Part shown: positions 50,457 to 58,173 of the stretch, in pieces
Numbering within the stretch: the first letter of the stretch is position 1
How the letters are laid out: the number at the start of each line of letters is the position of its first letter
NCBI RefSeq assembly: GCF_030816615.1
Contig: NZ_JAUSYD010000001.1
Location: 1,240,001-1,304,000 of the forward strand
Direction: 5' to 3'
Source: Streptomyces sp. B1I3
GTDB lineage: Bacteria; Actinomycetota; Actinomycetes; Streptomycetales; Streptomycetaceae
DNA: 64,000 bases
Program-made: the position numbers and the translations under genes
Notes under the pieces: model-generated
The model's database searches: none
What the model was told of the DNA's origin: nothing
Seen by the model: only the letters and a program-made list of their open reading frames with translations

Positions 50457-50705
50457 GAGTTCATACCCTTCGGGACGCGGCCATGTGTTCACGACCTTCG
50501 GGACCCGGCGTCGGGCAGAGACAGGACCGACCGCTCCCCGGGATGCGCCGATCGGTCTACTCGGCGGTACGGTACGCGCGGCCCCACCCCTTGTGAAGCG
50601 AGCGACGCGTGCCGCCCCACCGCCCGCCTCCTGGATCCGTGAGTGTTGGCAATCGGTGACAACCACCCTGCGGAAAACTGTCAGTCGACGAGTGACGACG
50701 GGGGA

Positions 50706-50743
50706 CGGACGGCCCGGCCGCCCGAGGGCGACCGGGCCGTCCG
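50706..50743 (-). terminator. 12-bp hairpin downstream of the 219-aa secreted protein gene
   Basis: Arms 50706-50717 and 50732-50743 pair perfectly, with an inner CGCC/GGCG extension, 31 bases after the stop at 50774 on the minus strand. It lacks a T tract. The rest of the 317-base gap (50457-50773) carries the promoter and leader of the next gene; no other gene is visible. Confidence 0.65.
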
Positions 50744-50773
50744 CCAGGACCGTTCCGTCGATCCGCCCCCGGG

Positions 50774-51433
50774 TCAGCTGTACTTGATGACCGGGGAGAC
50801 GCCGGAGGTGTGCTTGATCGTGTAGACACCCTTGAACGTCGCAGTCGACCCGACGATGCCGCAGCCGGGGCCGACCTTGCTGCTGATGGTGAGCAGCAGC
50901 GGGCTGGTCGCGGCGGGGGCCACGTCGAGCGTGCCGTTGGCTCCGCCGGTGGACGGGTTGTTGTATTTCGCGTTCACCGATCCGGCCACCTTGAAGGTGC
51001 AGGCGCCCAGCACGCTGGTGCCGGTGACCGTGGCACCGATGGTGCTGATGTTGCCCGTGGTGACTCCCGTCCCGTTGGTTCCTCCCGCCGCGTACGAGGT
51101 TCCGTTCAGCTTCCAGGGCATGGTGGTGGTGATCGTCCAGGTGCTGCTGAACGGGCCGGTGCACGGGGCGTTGAAAGCCGCCGCGGTGATCGAGGCGAGC
51201 TGCGGCCCGGCGGTGGGTGAGGTGGGCGCGTTGCCGGAGGCGGACGCGGTCGTGCACTTGATCGCGTTGCCGATGTTGTCCGTCAGCGTCGTCACGCCGG
51301 CGGTGCCGCTGAAGTTGCCGGTCGGGGTGACGGTCCAGGCGGCGGTGGGGCCGGCGACGGCGGACGGCGCGGCCAGGGCGACCGCGGCAGCGGCGGCACC
51401 GGCCGCTGTGAGAATGCGCGCCTTGTTGAACAT
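50774..51433 (-). CDS. Secreted Ala/Thr/Gly-rich protein of unknown function (219 aa)
   Basis: A 219-aa exported protein. The signal peptide (ILTAAGAAAAAVALAAPSAVAG, about residues 7-28) is clear. The mature part is beta-rich, low in charged residues and contains four cysteines (KCTT, PCTG, ACTF, GCGIV), suggesting two disulfides. Its composition recalls surface or spore-coat-like beta-sandwich proteins, but there is no recognised domain. ATG at 51433 follows GAGGAG. It has its own upstream gap and downstream hairpin, so it is probably a single-gene unit on the same strand as both neighbours. Confidence 0.75.
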   Translation of the reverse strand: MFNKARILTAAGAAAAAVALAAPSAVAGPTAAWTVTPTGNFSGTAGVTTLTDNIGNAIKCTTASASGNAPTSPTAGPQLASITAAAFNAPCTGPFSSTWTITTTMPWKLNGTSYAAGGTNGTGVTTGNISTIGATVTGTSVLGACTFKVAGSVNAKYNNPSTGGANGTLDVAPAATSPLLLTISSKVGPGCGIVGSTATFKGVYTIKHTSGVSPVIKYS

Positions 51434-51736
51434 GTGTTTCTCCTCTTCCGTTGGGGATGTGACCGGCCGGTCGATATCCACGTGCGACACCGCCGGACCG
51501 GTACGGATACCTGGATCAGGCGGTCCGCTCGTCAGGGTCGGATTTCGCCTTGCCGATGGGAGGTGGCGCTGATCCGTCGTGGAACTCACGTGCTCATTGC
51601 CGTCAATTCACCGCACCGAACCGCATGTCGAATCGGTGCTGTGAAATGCCGTACCGCAGCCACGTCGTTCACTGCCGTCCCCGGGGGAACAACGGATCAC
51701 CGGACGCGGAGTTCATGTCGGCCGCCGGGCCGGTCG
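51434..51736. other. Intergenic region upstream of the 219-aa secreted protein
   Basis: A 303-base gap on one strand. It contains the ribosome binding site at 51442-51447 (minus strand) and presumably the promoter. I see no gene, strong dyad or hairpin that I would defend. Confidence 0.55.
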
Positions 51737-52672
51737 TCACTCGGCGGCGGAGTGCCAGAAACCCGACAGGGCCTTGCCCTCGTCCGGCGCGTGGGCCGCC
51801 GGCGCGTACGGGCTGGCGAAGTAGGTCGACGTGTCGTCGAGGGTCAGGCTGTTCTTGCCCGCGGCGGAGGGCAGGCCCGTCTTGAGGTTCACGGCCCAGT
51901 CCAGGAGTCCGGCTCCGCAGCCGCTGGCGCCCGGCACCGCGAACGCGGTGTCGGCCTGGTCGGCCTCTTCGAAGGTGTACCGGCCCATGACGCCGTTCTC
52001 CTCGTCCGGATCCCCGTTGCCCGCGAACCGCTGGAGCGAGAGTTCGGGCGCCGTCGCGTTCTTCGGCTGGAGCAGGACGGGCTTGGACGTCGTGCCGATG
52101 TAGCACTTGTCGCCGAGGAGCGGGTTCTTCAGGTGGACGCGGACCGGCAGGGTGAGGATCGGTACGTCGGTGGTGAAGGCCGCCGCCATGTTGAAGTCAC
52201 GGGGAGCGCCGGCCGGCTCGATGGTCGCCGTGATCCGGTTGAGTTCGACGCTGGTGATCTGCCTGCAGATGGCGGAGACGACCGGCACGCCGCTCGGGCA
52301 CATCAGGCCGAGCAGACCGCCGGGGACCTCCGCGGAATCGGCGACCAGCGCTCCTTCCGCTGGGGCGACCAGGCTCGTCGTGCCGTCGCTGCGCTGGAGC
52401 ACGCCGAGTTGGAGATCTGTGTCGCCGGTCGTCACGACCGTGTTCCCCAGCTTGATGGAGCCGCTGGTGGAACCCGAGGAGATGCACGTCGCGACGGTGT
52501 CGACGCCGTCCGCCGCGAGCATGGCGGGAGCGTCCACCGGACAGCGGTCGAGTGGTGCCCAGTGACCGTTCAGCTGGGTGGCCGCCGTCGCCGTACCGGT
52601 CGAGAACAACGCGCCGAGAGCGGTGACGGCCGCCAGCGTCCCCACACGTGTCCTGTTCGAAACGGATCTCAT
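51737..52672 (-). CDS. Secreted protein of unknown function (311 aa)
   Basis: A 311-aa exported protein. Signal peptide (VGTLAAVTALGALFSTGTATA, about residues 9-30), then a beta-rich mature part with paired cysteines (RCPVD, TCISS, MCPSG, ICRQ, KCYIG, GCGAG). It resembles the other two secreted proteins in size class and cysteine use, but no domain is recognised. ATG at 52672 follows AGAGGGG. It is divergent from the PucR gene across a 684-base gap. Confidence 0.75.
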   Translation of the reverse strand: MRSVSNRTRVGTLAAVTALGALFSTGTATAATQLNGHWAPLDRCPVDAPAMLAADGVDTVATCISSGSTSGSIKLGNTVVTTGDTDLQLGVLQRSDGTTSLVAPAEGALVADSAEVPGGLLGLMCPSGVPVVSAICRQITSVELNRITATIEPAGAPRDFNMAAAFTTDVPILTLPVRVHLKNPLLGDKCYIGTTSKPVLLQPKNATAPELSLQRFAGNGDPDEENGVMGRYTFEEADQADTAFAVPGASGCGAGLLDWAVNLKTGLPSAAGKNSLTLDDTSTYFASPYAPAAHAPDEGKALSGFWHSAAE

Positions 52673-52991
52673 GTCGTCCCCTCTTGACTGACGCCCGGAA
52701 AGGCGACGTCGAAGCACGGAATTGAATGGCTCATCGTCACGTCTCGGCGCGATGGATGGCATGCGCTGACGGCTCGATGTATGCGGTGCATCGTGAGTGG
52801 TGCCGAACACGGGATCTCCGAGCACATAATTCGGGAGGATTTCCTGTCCCAATTCGACGAGCCGTGATGTTACTCGCGGGAAACACAGCGACACAATCCC
52901 GTCGCCAGAAGATCTTTTCGGTCCGGGATTTTTGATCCGGATATGAGCAGCGGCGCGGGTCGTTTTATCAAGGGGTGCGCATGAACGCGGG

Positions 52992-53020
52992 ACGGGGAGG
53001 CCCCTGCGGGGCCTTCCCGT
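52992..53020 (+). terminator. Hairpin with 3-base loop in the divergent gap
   Basis: Thirteen-base arms (52992-53004 and 53008-53020) pair with one G-U or mismatch around TGC. It lies between divergent gene starts, where no terminator is expected, so an unannotated transcript is possible. Confidence 0.45.
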
Positions 53021-53277
53021 GATCGTGATGACCGAATGTGCCAACAGGGCTGCGCGACCGCCTCGGAACCCGGTGACGCACATGTGACCGTTACCGAGGG
53101 TTACCACCAGGCCCAGGGCCGGGCGCGCGGCCGAAAAGATTGTCCGGAAGTGAGCATTCGCGCCCCACCTGCACAGAAGCCCCATAATGAGGGCAAGATG
53201 TGTGCCCCTTGCACTTCGATCTCGTCCGACCGGTGGGCACTCCGCCCGACTTGGTCTATCTTCGGCGCCGATGTTGG

Positions 53278-53310
53278 TATACACCTGTCGGTCCGTGGGA
53301 GCGCTTTCCC
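53278..53310 (+). promoter_or_regulatory. Putative pucR promoter with LacI-type operator
   Basis: TATACA (53278-53283) is a fair -10 box. Right after it, TGGGAGCGCTTTCCC (53296-53310) is close to the streptomycete LacI-family operator TGGGAGCGCTCCCA. Its position at the expected transcript start fits repression. Confidence 0.4.
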
Positions 53311-53356
53311 CCAACTGCCTCACCAACACCGGGCACCGGAGAGCAAGGGGACGGTC

Positions 53357-54571
53357 ATGCCGAGACTCATACAGCCGCTGGACACCGGCGACCCACTGGG
53401 GCCCCTCCCCCAGGAATTCGCCGCCATCATGCGGCCGGAACTGCCGAGCCTGATCAAAGAGATAGGTATGGAAGTGACGCGCGCTTATCCCGAGTACGCG
53501 CGTCTGCTGAACGGCCCCAACGGCCAGTCCATTCGGCTCGGCGTCGAGCAGAGCCTTTCCTCGTTCGTCGACCTGGTGGCCGAGCCGTCGACCCCCACCG
53601 TGTTACGCGACGACATGTGCCGAAGATTCGGGCGGTTCGAGGCGTACGAGGGGCGCACCATGGACGCCCTCCAGGGCGCCTACCGGCTGGGCGCGCGGAT
53701 CGCGCTGCGGCGCGCGAAGAAGGTGGGCCGGAGCTACCACTTCTCGCCGACCCTGATGCTCAGCTTCGCCGACGCCCTGTTCGCCTACGTCGACGAGCTG
53801 GAGTCCCTGTCGCGCGAGGGCTACCTCGAGGTGCAGGCACAGTCCGACCAGCAGAGCGAGTCCATGCGCCGCCGGCTGCTCCACCTGATCCTGGCGGGCA
53901 GGCCCGTGCCCCGTACCGCCATAACGGAGCTGTGCGAGCAGACCGGCTGGACGCTCCCGGAGACCGTCACGCTGGTCGCCGTACGCACTCCCGTAGGCGT
54001 GGACCCCGCCGACCTCCCTCGCGACGCCCTGGTCGACCTCGGCGACCCGCAGCCGCACCTCCTGATCCCGGGCCCCATGGACGAGGCGCGGCGCGAGATG
54101 CTCGACCGCGTCCTGACCGGCACGCGGGCCGTGATCGGGCTGACCGTGCCGACCGCCGACGCCTCCGACTCGGTCCGCTGGGCTCGCCGCGTGGTCGAGC
54201 TCATCGACTCGGGCGTCATCGAGGACCTGCCCGTCGTCCGCTGCGAGGACCACCTCGTCACCCTGTGGCTCCTCAGCGACCCGGCCCTCCTCGACCAGCT
54301 CGCCGAACGTGAACTCGCGCCGGTCTCCGGTATCAGCGCCACCCGCAGGGAGAGGCTGCTCGAGACCCTGCGCATCTGGCTCGACACCCGGGGAACCGCC
54401 GCCCAGATGGGCGAACTGCTGGACGTCCACCCCCAGACGGTCCGCTACCGCATGCGAGGCCTGGAATCCATTTTCGGCGGGCAACTGACCGACCCGGAGA
54501 CCCGGTTCGCCACCGAAGCCGTCCTGCGCGCCCTGCGGCTGCGCGCCCGGACCACGCACACACTTGGCTGA
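53357..54571 (+). CDS. PucR/CdaR family transcriptional regulator
   Basis: A 404-aa DNA-binding regulator. A long N-terminal and central region (RsbRD-like helices, about residues 20-150, and a GGDEF-like/CdaR-type middle) precedes the C-terminal PucR helix-turn-helix: RRERLLETLRIWLDTRGTAAQMGELLDVHPQTVRYRMRGLE (about 340-380). The helix-turn-helix is complete. ATG at 53357 follows AAGGGG; the frame runs upstream from 53036 without a good start. It is divergent from the three secreted-protein genes and next to the lipid genes, so control of these is plausible but not shown. Confidence 0.9.
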   Translation: MPRLIQPLDTGDPLGPLPQEFAAIMRPELPSLIKEIGMEVTRAYPEYARLLNGPNGQSIRLGVEQSLSSFVDLVAEPSTPTVLRDDMCRRFGRFEAYEGRTMDALQGAYRLGARIALRRAKKVGRSYHFSPTLMLSFADALFAYVDELESLSREGYLEVQAQSDQQSESMRRRLLHLILAGRPVPRTAITELCEQTGWTLPETVTLVAVRTPVGVDPADLPRDALVDLGDPQPHLLIPGPMDEARREMLDRVLTGTRAVIGLTVPTADASDSVRWARRVVELIDSGVIEDLPVVRCEDHLVTLWLLSDPALLDQLAERELAPVSGISATRRERLLETLRIWLDTRGTAAQMGELLDVHPQTVRYRMRGLESIFGGQLTDPETRFATEAVLRALRLRARTTHTLG

Positions 54572-54602
54572 CGCCGCATCACAGCTCGGCCCCGTTATCA
54601 AC

Positions 54603-54616
54603 TTACCGACGAGTAA
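54603..54616. promoter_or_regulatory. TTAC-N6-GTAA operator-like site 1
   Basis: TTACCGACGAGTAA, a 14-base inverted repeat with 4-base outer arms, 153 bases ahead of the small ORF at 54769. It shares the TTAC-N6-GTAA layout with two sites at 55063-55092. Confidence 0.45.
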
Positions 54617-54768
54617 CGCGAAATAGACGGTCAGTCCCAAACGGTTGCGACACGGAGACGTTCTCGCCGAAAAACCCGGAACTGCGTCCCGTACACATGG
54701 AGGAGCGGTGGCCCACCGGCCATCGCGGAGCATCACCTCCTGGCCAACCATCCGAGAGGGAACCCCCC

Positions 54769-55032
54769 ATGACCGCCTCGCACCTCCTCGTCCCCGTGCC
54801 GATCCCGGACCGGGTCGCCGCGCTGATCGGGTCCTGCATCCCGCCGCACATCCTGGAGGCGGAGTTCGACGCCGACTGCGCCGCCCGCGAGGTGCGCAGG
54901 TTCCGCGGCCCGCGGCTCTGCGTCGAGGACCAGGCCGACCGCGAGCAGGCCCTGTCCGAGCTCGCCCGGGCCAACAAGGTGCTGGCCGCCCATCACCCCC
55001 GTCTGGCGGTGCGTCCGGGCGGACCTTGGTGA
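54769..55032 (+). CDS. Small protein of unknown function (87 aa)
   Basis: An 87-aa cytoplasmic protein with ATG at 54769 after GAGAGGG. Predicted to be mostly helical, with basic and acidic residues and three cysteines (GSCIPPH, DCAAR, LCVED). No domain is recognised. It lies between the PucR gene and the SCP2 gene and shares the operator-like motif upstream. Codon use (GC-rich third positions) supports it being real. Confidence 0.65.
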   Translation: MTASHLLVPVPIPDRVAALIGSCIPPHILEAEFDADCAAREVRRFRGPRLCVEDQADREQALSELARANKVLAAHHPRLAVRPGGPW

Positions 55033-55062
55033 GGCTTGCGCGGACAGGACGGCACCCTTACC

Positions 55063-55092
55063 TTACTCAGAAGTAAGCTTACTTCGAAGTAA
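55063..55092. promoter_or_regulatory. Paired TTAC-N6-GTAA operator sites 2 and 3 before the SCP2 gene
   Basis: TTAC-TCAGAA-GTAA (55063-55076) and TTAC-TTCGAA-GTAA (55079-55092; CTTACTTCGAAGTAAG is a perfect 16-mer palindrome) lie 16 bases apart centre to centre. They end just before AAGGAG of the SCP2 gene. This is a typical TetR-type tandem operator. Confidence 0.7.
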
Positions 55093-55103
55093 GGAGTTCT
55101 GCC

Positions 55104-55577
55104 GTGCCCGACGACACCTCCGGCAACCTCACCGACGAACTGTCCGGGCTCGACTTCGCCGCGGTCTCCCCGCAGGAGTTCGCGCGGATCGTCAAGGGCC
55201 TGACCGCCAGGCAGCTCGGCGAGGTCATGCACGGAGACCTGCGCGCCCGGGTCCTCAGCGAGGTCTTCGGCCGGATGCGGCAGCAGTTCCGTCCCGAGGC
55301 GGCGGGTCCTCTCAAGGCCCTGATCCGCTGGAGGATCACGGGTGAGAGCGACCGGGTCTACGAGACCTCCATAGCCGACGGGACCTGCACGGTGACCGAG
55401 GGCCGCTCGGAGGCCGAGCCCCGCACGACCCTGGTGATGGGTGACGCGGAGTTCCTCAAGCTCGTGTCCGGCAACGGCAACCCGGTGACGATGTTCATGA
55501 TGCGCAAGCTGAAGGTGGCCGGTGACGTCGGCCTCGCCTCGGGACTCACCCGCTACTTCGACATCCCGAAGGCCTGA
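55104..55577 (+). CDS. SCP2 sterol-binding domain protein
   Basis: A 157-aa cytoplasmic lipid-binding protein. The C-terminal half shows the SCP2 fold features: a hydrophobic, mixed alpha/beta domain with LRARVLSEVFGRMRQQF, IRWRITGESDRVYETSI, RTTLVMGDAEFLKLVSGNGNPVTMFMMRKLKVAGDVGLA. The C-terminal helix is followed by RYFDIP. GTG at 55104 follows AAGGAG. It is 4 bases before the acyl-CoA dehydrogenase gene, so the two form one operon under the TTAC-N6-GTAA sites. It may carry acyl-CoA or sterol. Confidence 0.88.
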   Translation: MPDDTSGNLTDELSGLDFAAVSPQEFARIVKGLTARQLGEVMHGDLRARVLSEVFGRMRQQFRPEAAGPLKALIRWRITGESDRVYETSIADGTCTVTEGRSEAEPRTTLVMGDAEFLKLVSGNGNPVTMFMMRKLKVAGDVGLASGLTRYFDIPKA

Positions 55578-55581
55578 GCCC

Positions 55582-56796
55582 GTGAGCTACTTCTCCCTCG
55601 CCCTCACCGAGGAGCAGCAGGATCTGCGCGACTGGGTGCACGGCTTCGCCGCCCAGGTCGTCCGCCCGGCGGCGGCCGAATGGGACGCCCGGGAGGAGAC
55701 TCCATGGCCCGTCATCCAGGAGGCGGCCCGCATCGGCCTCTACGGGTTCGAGTCGCTGGCCGACATGTACGGCGACCCCAGCGGGCTCTCCCTCCAGATC
55801 GCCAACGAGGAGCTCTTCTGGGGCGACGCGGGGATCGGCATGGCGCTCTTCGGCACCTCGCTCGCGGTCGCCGGCATCTTCGCCTCCGGCACCCCCGACC
55901 AGCTCGCCGAGTGGGTCCCGCAGTGTTACGGCGACGCGGACGACCCCAAGGTCGCGGCCTTCTGCGTCTCCGAACCGCAGGCCGGCTCCGACGTCTCCGC
56001 CATGACGACCAGGGCCCGTTACGACGAGGCCAAGGACGAATGGGTGCTCTCCGGCCAGAAGGCCTGGATCACCAACGGCGGGATCGCCGGGATCCACGTG
56101 GTCGTCGCCTCGGCCGACCCCGCGCTCGGCGTGCGCGGGCAGGCCGCGTTCATCGTGCCGCCCGGCACGCGCGGACTGGCCGCGGGCCGCACCGTCAAGA
56201 AGCTGGGCCTGCGGGCCTCGCACACGGCGGACGTCTTCCTCGACGACGTACGGGTCCCCGGACACTGTCTGCTGGGCGGCAAGGAGAAGCTGGACGCCCG
56301 GCTCGCCCGCGCCCGCGAGGGCGGCAACGCCAAGGGCCAGGCGGCCATGGCGACCTTCGAGGTCAGCCGCCCGACCGTGGGCGCCCAGGCGCTGGGCATC
56401 GCCCGGGCCGCGTACGAGTACGCACTGGAGTACGCCGGTCGGCGCGAGGCCTTCGGCCGGCCCGTGATCGAGAACCAGTCGATCGCGTTCGCGCTCGCCG
56501 ACATCCGCACCGAGATCGAGGCGGTGCGTCTGCTGATCTGGCAGGCCGCCTGGATGGCCCGCAACGACCGGACCTTCGACGCGGGCCAGGGATCCATGTC
56601 CAAGCTGCGCGCGGGTGAACTCGCCGTGGCGGCGACCGAGAAGGCCGTCCAGATCCTCGGCGGCGCCGGGTACAGCAGGGAGCACCCGGTGGAGCGGATG
56701 TACCGCGACGCCAAGATCTACACGATCTTCGAGGGCACCAGCGAGATCCAGCGCCTCGTCATCGCCCGGGCCATATCGGGACGGCACATCCGCTGA
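55582..56796 (+). CDS. Acyl-CoA dehydrogenase (second)
   Basis: A 404-aa flavoenzyme. Landmarks: AFCVSEPQAGSDVSAM, WVLSGQKAWITNGG, KLGLRASHTADVFLDDV, and the C-terminal IFEGTSEIQRLVIARAI with the catalytic glutamate (EGTSEI). The GTG at 55582 is 4 bases after the SCP2 stop. It resembles the subfamily used for branched or bulky acyl groups, but the substrate is not determinable. It is co-transcribed with the SCP2 gene; a hairpin follows. Confidence 0.94.
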   Translation: MSYFSLALTEEQQDLRDWVHGFAAQVVRPAAAEWDAREETPWPVIQEAARIGLYGFESLADMYGDPSGLSLQIANEELFWGDAGIGMALFGTSLAVAGIFASGTPDQLAEWVPQCYGDADDPKVAAFCVSEPQAGSDVSAMTTRARYDEAKDEWVLSGQKAWITNGGIAGIHVVVASADPALGVRGQAAFIVPPGTRGLAAGRTVKKLGLRASHTADVFLDDVRVPGHCLLGGKEKLDARLARAREGGNAKGQAAMATFEVSRPTVGAQALGIARAAYEYALEYAGRREAFGRPVIENQSIAFALADIRTEIEAVRLLIWQAAWMARNDRTFDAGQGSMSKLRAGELAVAATEKAVQILGGAGYSREHPVERMYRDAKIYTIFEGTSEIQRLVIARAISGRHIR

Positions 56797-56807
56797 GGCC
56801 TCAAGGA

Positions 56808-56833
56808 GCCGGTGCGGCGGCCCGCCCACCGGC
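56808..56833. terminator. Hairpin between the acyl-CoA dehydrogenase and P450 genes
   Basis: GCCGGTG (56808-56814) and CACCGGC (56827-56833) pair with a short inner extension in the 43-base convergent gap. It is likely a bidirectional terminator. Confidence 0.5.
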
Positions 56834-56839
56834 CCCCGC

Positions 56840-58066
56840 TCAGACGGCGGCCGGGGTGAACCGCACGGGGAGCGATGCCGGGCCCCGGGTGAAGACGCCC
56901 TCCTCGACCGGGCCGAAGCCGTCGGCGAGCCGAAGGTCCGGCATCGCGTCGAGCAGCTGGTTGACGCCCGTCTCCACCTCGGCCCTGGCCAGGAGCGCGC
57001 CCACGCAGAAGTGCCGCCCGAGCGCGAACGCCAGGTGGTCGGCGGCCGCGGAGAACGCCGTGGTTCCGGTCAGGTCGTCGCGGAACAGGTCGAAGCGGTC
57101 CGGGTCGGTGTAGCGGGCCTCGTCCCGGTTGGCGGAGCCGATCAGGCAGGTGACGGTGGCACCGGCCGGGACGATGCCACCGGAGAGCTGTACCTCGCCC
57201 GCCGTCTGCCGCATGATCATGTGGACCGGTGGGGTGTAGCGCAGCGTCTCGGCGAAGGCCCGGTCGATCAGGGACCGGTCCCGCCGAACGGCGGCGAGCT
57301 GCTCGGGGTGGGCCAGCAGATTGGCGAAGAGCGAGGCGATGGCCTTGTCGGTCGTCTCCCCGCCGGCCGCGAGCAGCAGGCTACAGAAGGCCTTGATGTC
57401 CTCGTCGCTCATCCGTACGCCGTCGACCTCGGCGGCACAGAGTGCGGAGAGCAGGTCGTCCCCCGGCTCCTCCCTGCGCCGCTGGATGACCGGGATCATG
57501 TACTCGGCGAACTCCTGACGGGTGCGTTCGCCCGCCGCCGTGACCGCCGGGTCACCCGCCAGGTTGCCGAGGAAGGCGATGACGTGGGTGTACCAGTCGT
57601 GGAAGCGCTGGTGGTCCTCCCGGTCGAGTCCGAGCATGTCGGCGATGACCAGGACGGGGAAGCGGGTGGCGAACGCCTCGACGAGGTCGGCCTCGCCCTT
57701 GAGGCGGAAGGCGTCGATGAGCTCGCGGGCGTTGCGCTCGATGACGGGCAGGAACTTCTCCTGGAGGTCCGCGCCTCGGAAGGCCGGGGCGACCAGGGCC
57801 CGCCGTACGGCGTGTTCCCTGCCGCTGAGCTGGAGGATCGTCCTGCCGTGGACGGGCTCCAGTTGCCAGTCGTAGTTCTCGGTGGTGAACTCCTGCGCCC
57901 TGTCCTTGAAGACGCGCTCCACGTCCTCGTACCGGGAGACGAGGTAACTTCCGGTGGCTTCGTGGAAGAACAGCGGGGCGCTCTCGCGCAACGTCCGGTA
58001 GACCCCGTAGGGGTCGGCGGCGAAGGCGGGCGAGAGAATGTCGGGCGGTGACGATGCCTGGGACAC
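56840..58066 (-). CDS. Cytochrome P450
   Basis: A 408-aa soluble monooxygenase. The heme-thiolate motif FALGRHFCVGALLARAE has its cysteine at residue 354. The I-helix is LLLAAGGETTDKAIASL (acid-alcohol pair E-T in place of the usual D/E-T), and the K-helix ExxR is ETLR. GTG at 58066 follows AGGAG. The missing membrane anchor and the length are typical of actinomycete class I P450s. No ferredoxin gene is adjacent. It is divergent from the ATP-grasp gene. It may hydroxylate a lipid or steroid, given the neighbours, but this is inference. Confidence 0.93.
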   Translation of the reverse strand: MSQASSPPDILSPAFAADPYGVYRTLRESAPLFFHEATGSYLVSRYEDVERVFKDRAQEFTTENYDWQLEPVHGRTILQLSGREHAVRRALVAPAFRGADLQEKFLPVIERNARELIDAFRLKGEADLVEAFATRFPVLVIADMLGLDREDHQRFHDWYTHVIAFLGNLAGDPAVTAAGERTRQEFAEYMIPVIQRRREEPGDDLLSALCAAEVDGVRMSDEDIKAFCSLLLAAGGETTDKAIASLFANLLAHPEQLAAVRRDRSLIDRAFAETLRYTPPVHMIMRQTAGEVQLSGGIVPAGATVTCLIGSANRDEARYTDPDRFDLFRDDLTGTTAFSAAADHLAFALGRHFCVGALLARAEVETGVNQLLDAMPDLRLADGFGPVEEGVFTRGPASLPVRFTPAAV

Positions 58067-58173
58067 GTGCGACTCCTGTGGGCAGAGATCAAGGTTGGCG
58101 TCATGACCGTGAACGAGCGGCACCAGCAAGGCTATTGACCGGGACCCCGATACCGAACCCCTTGGGAGTATTC

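Larger units (their letters stand above)
52673..53356. other. 684-bp divergent gap, secreted protein / PucR regulator
   Basis: Relatively AT-rich for this genome. It holds a hairpin (52992-53020) that could end an unseen small transcript and, near the right end, the -10 box and LacI-like palindrome listed separately. Open frames within it lack ribosome binding sites and typical codon use. Confidence 0.5.

Noticed and set aside
52726-52935. 69-aa plus-strand frame in the divergent gap
   Set aside because: No ribosome binding site, atypical codon use, no similarity that I recognise.
56615-58051. 478-aa plus-strand frame opposite the P450 gene
   Set aside because: Antisense shadow; the P450 motifs are complete on the minus strand.
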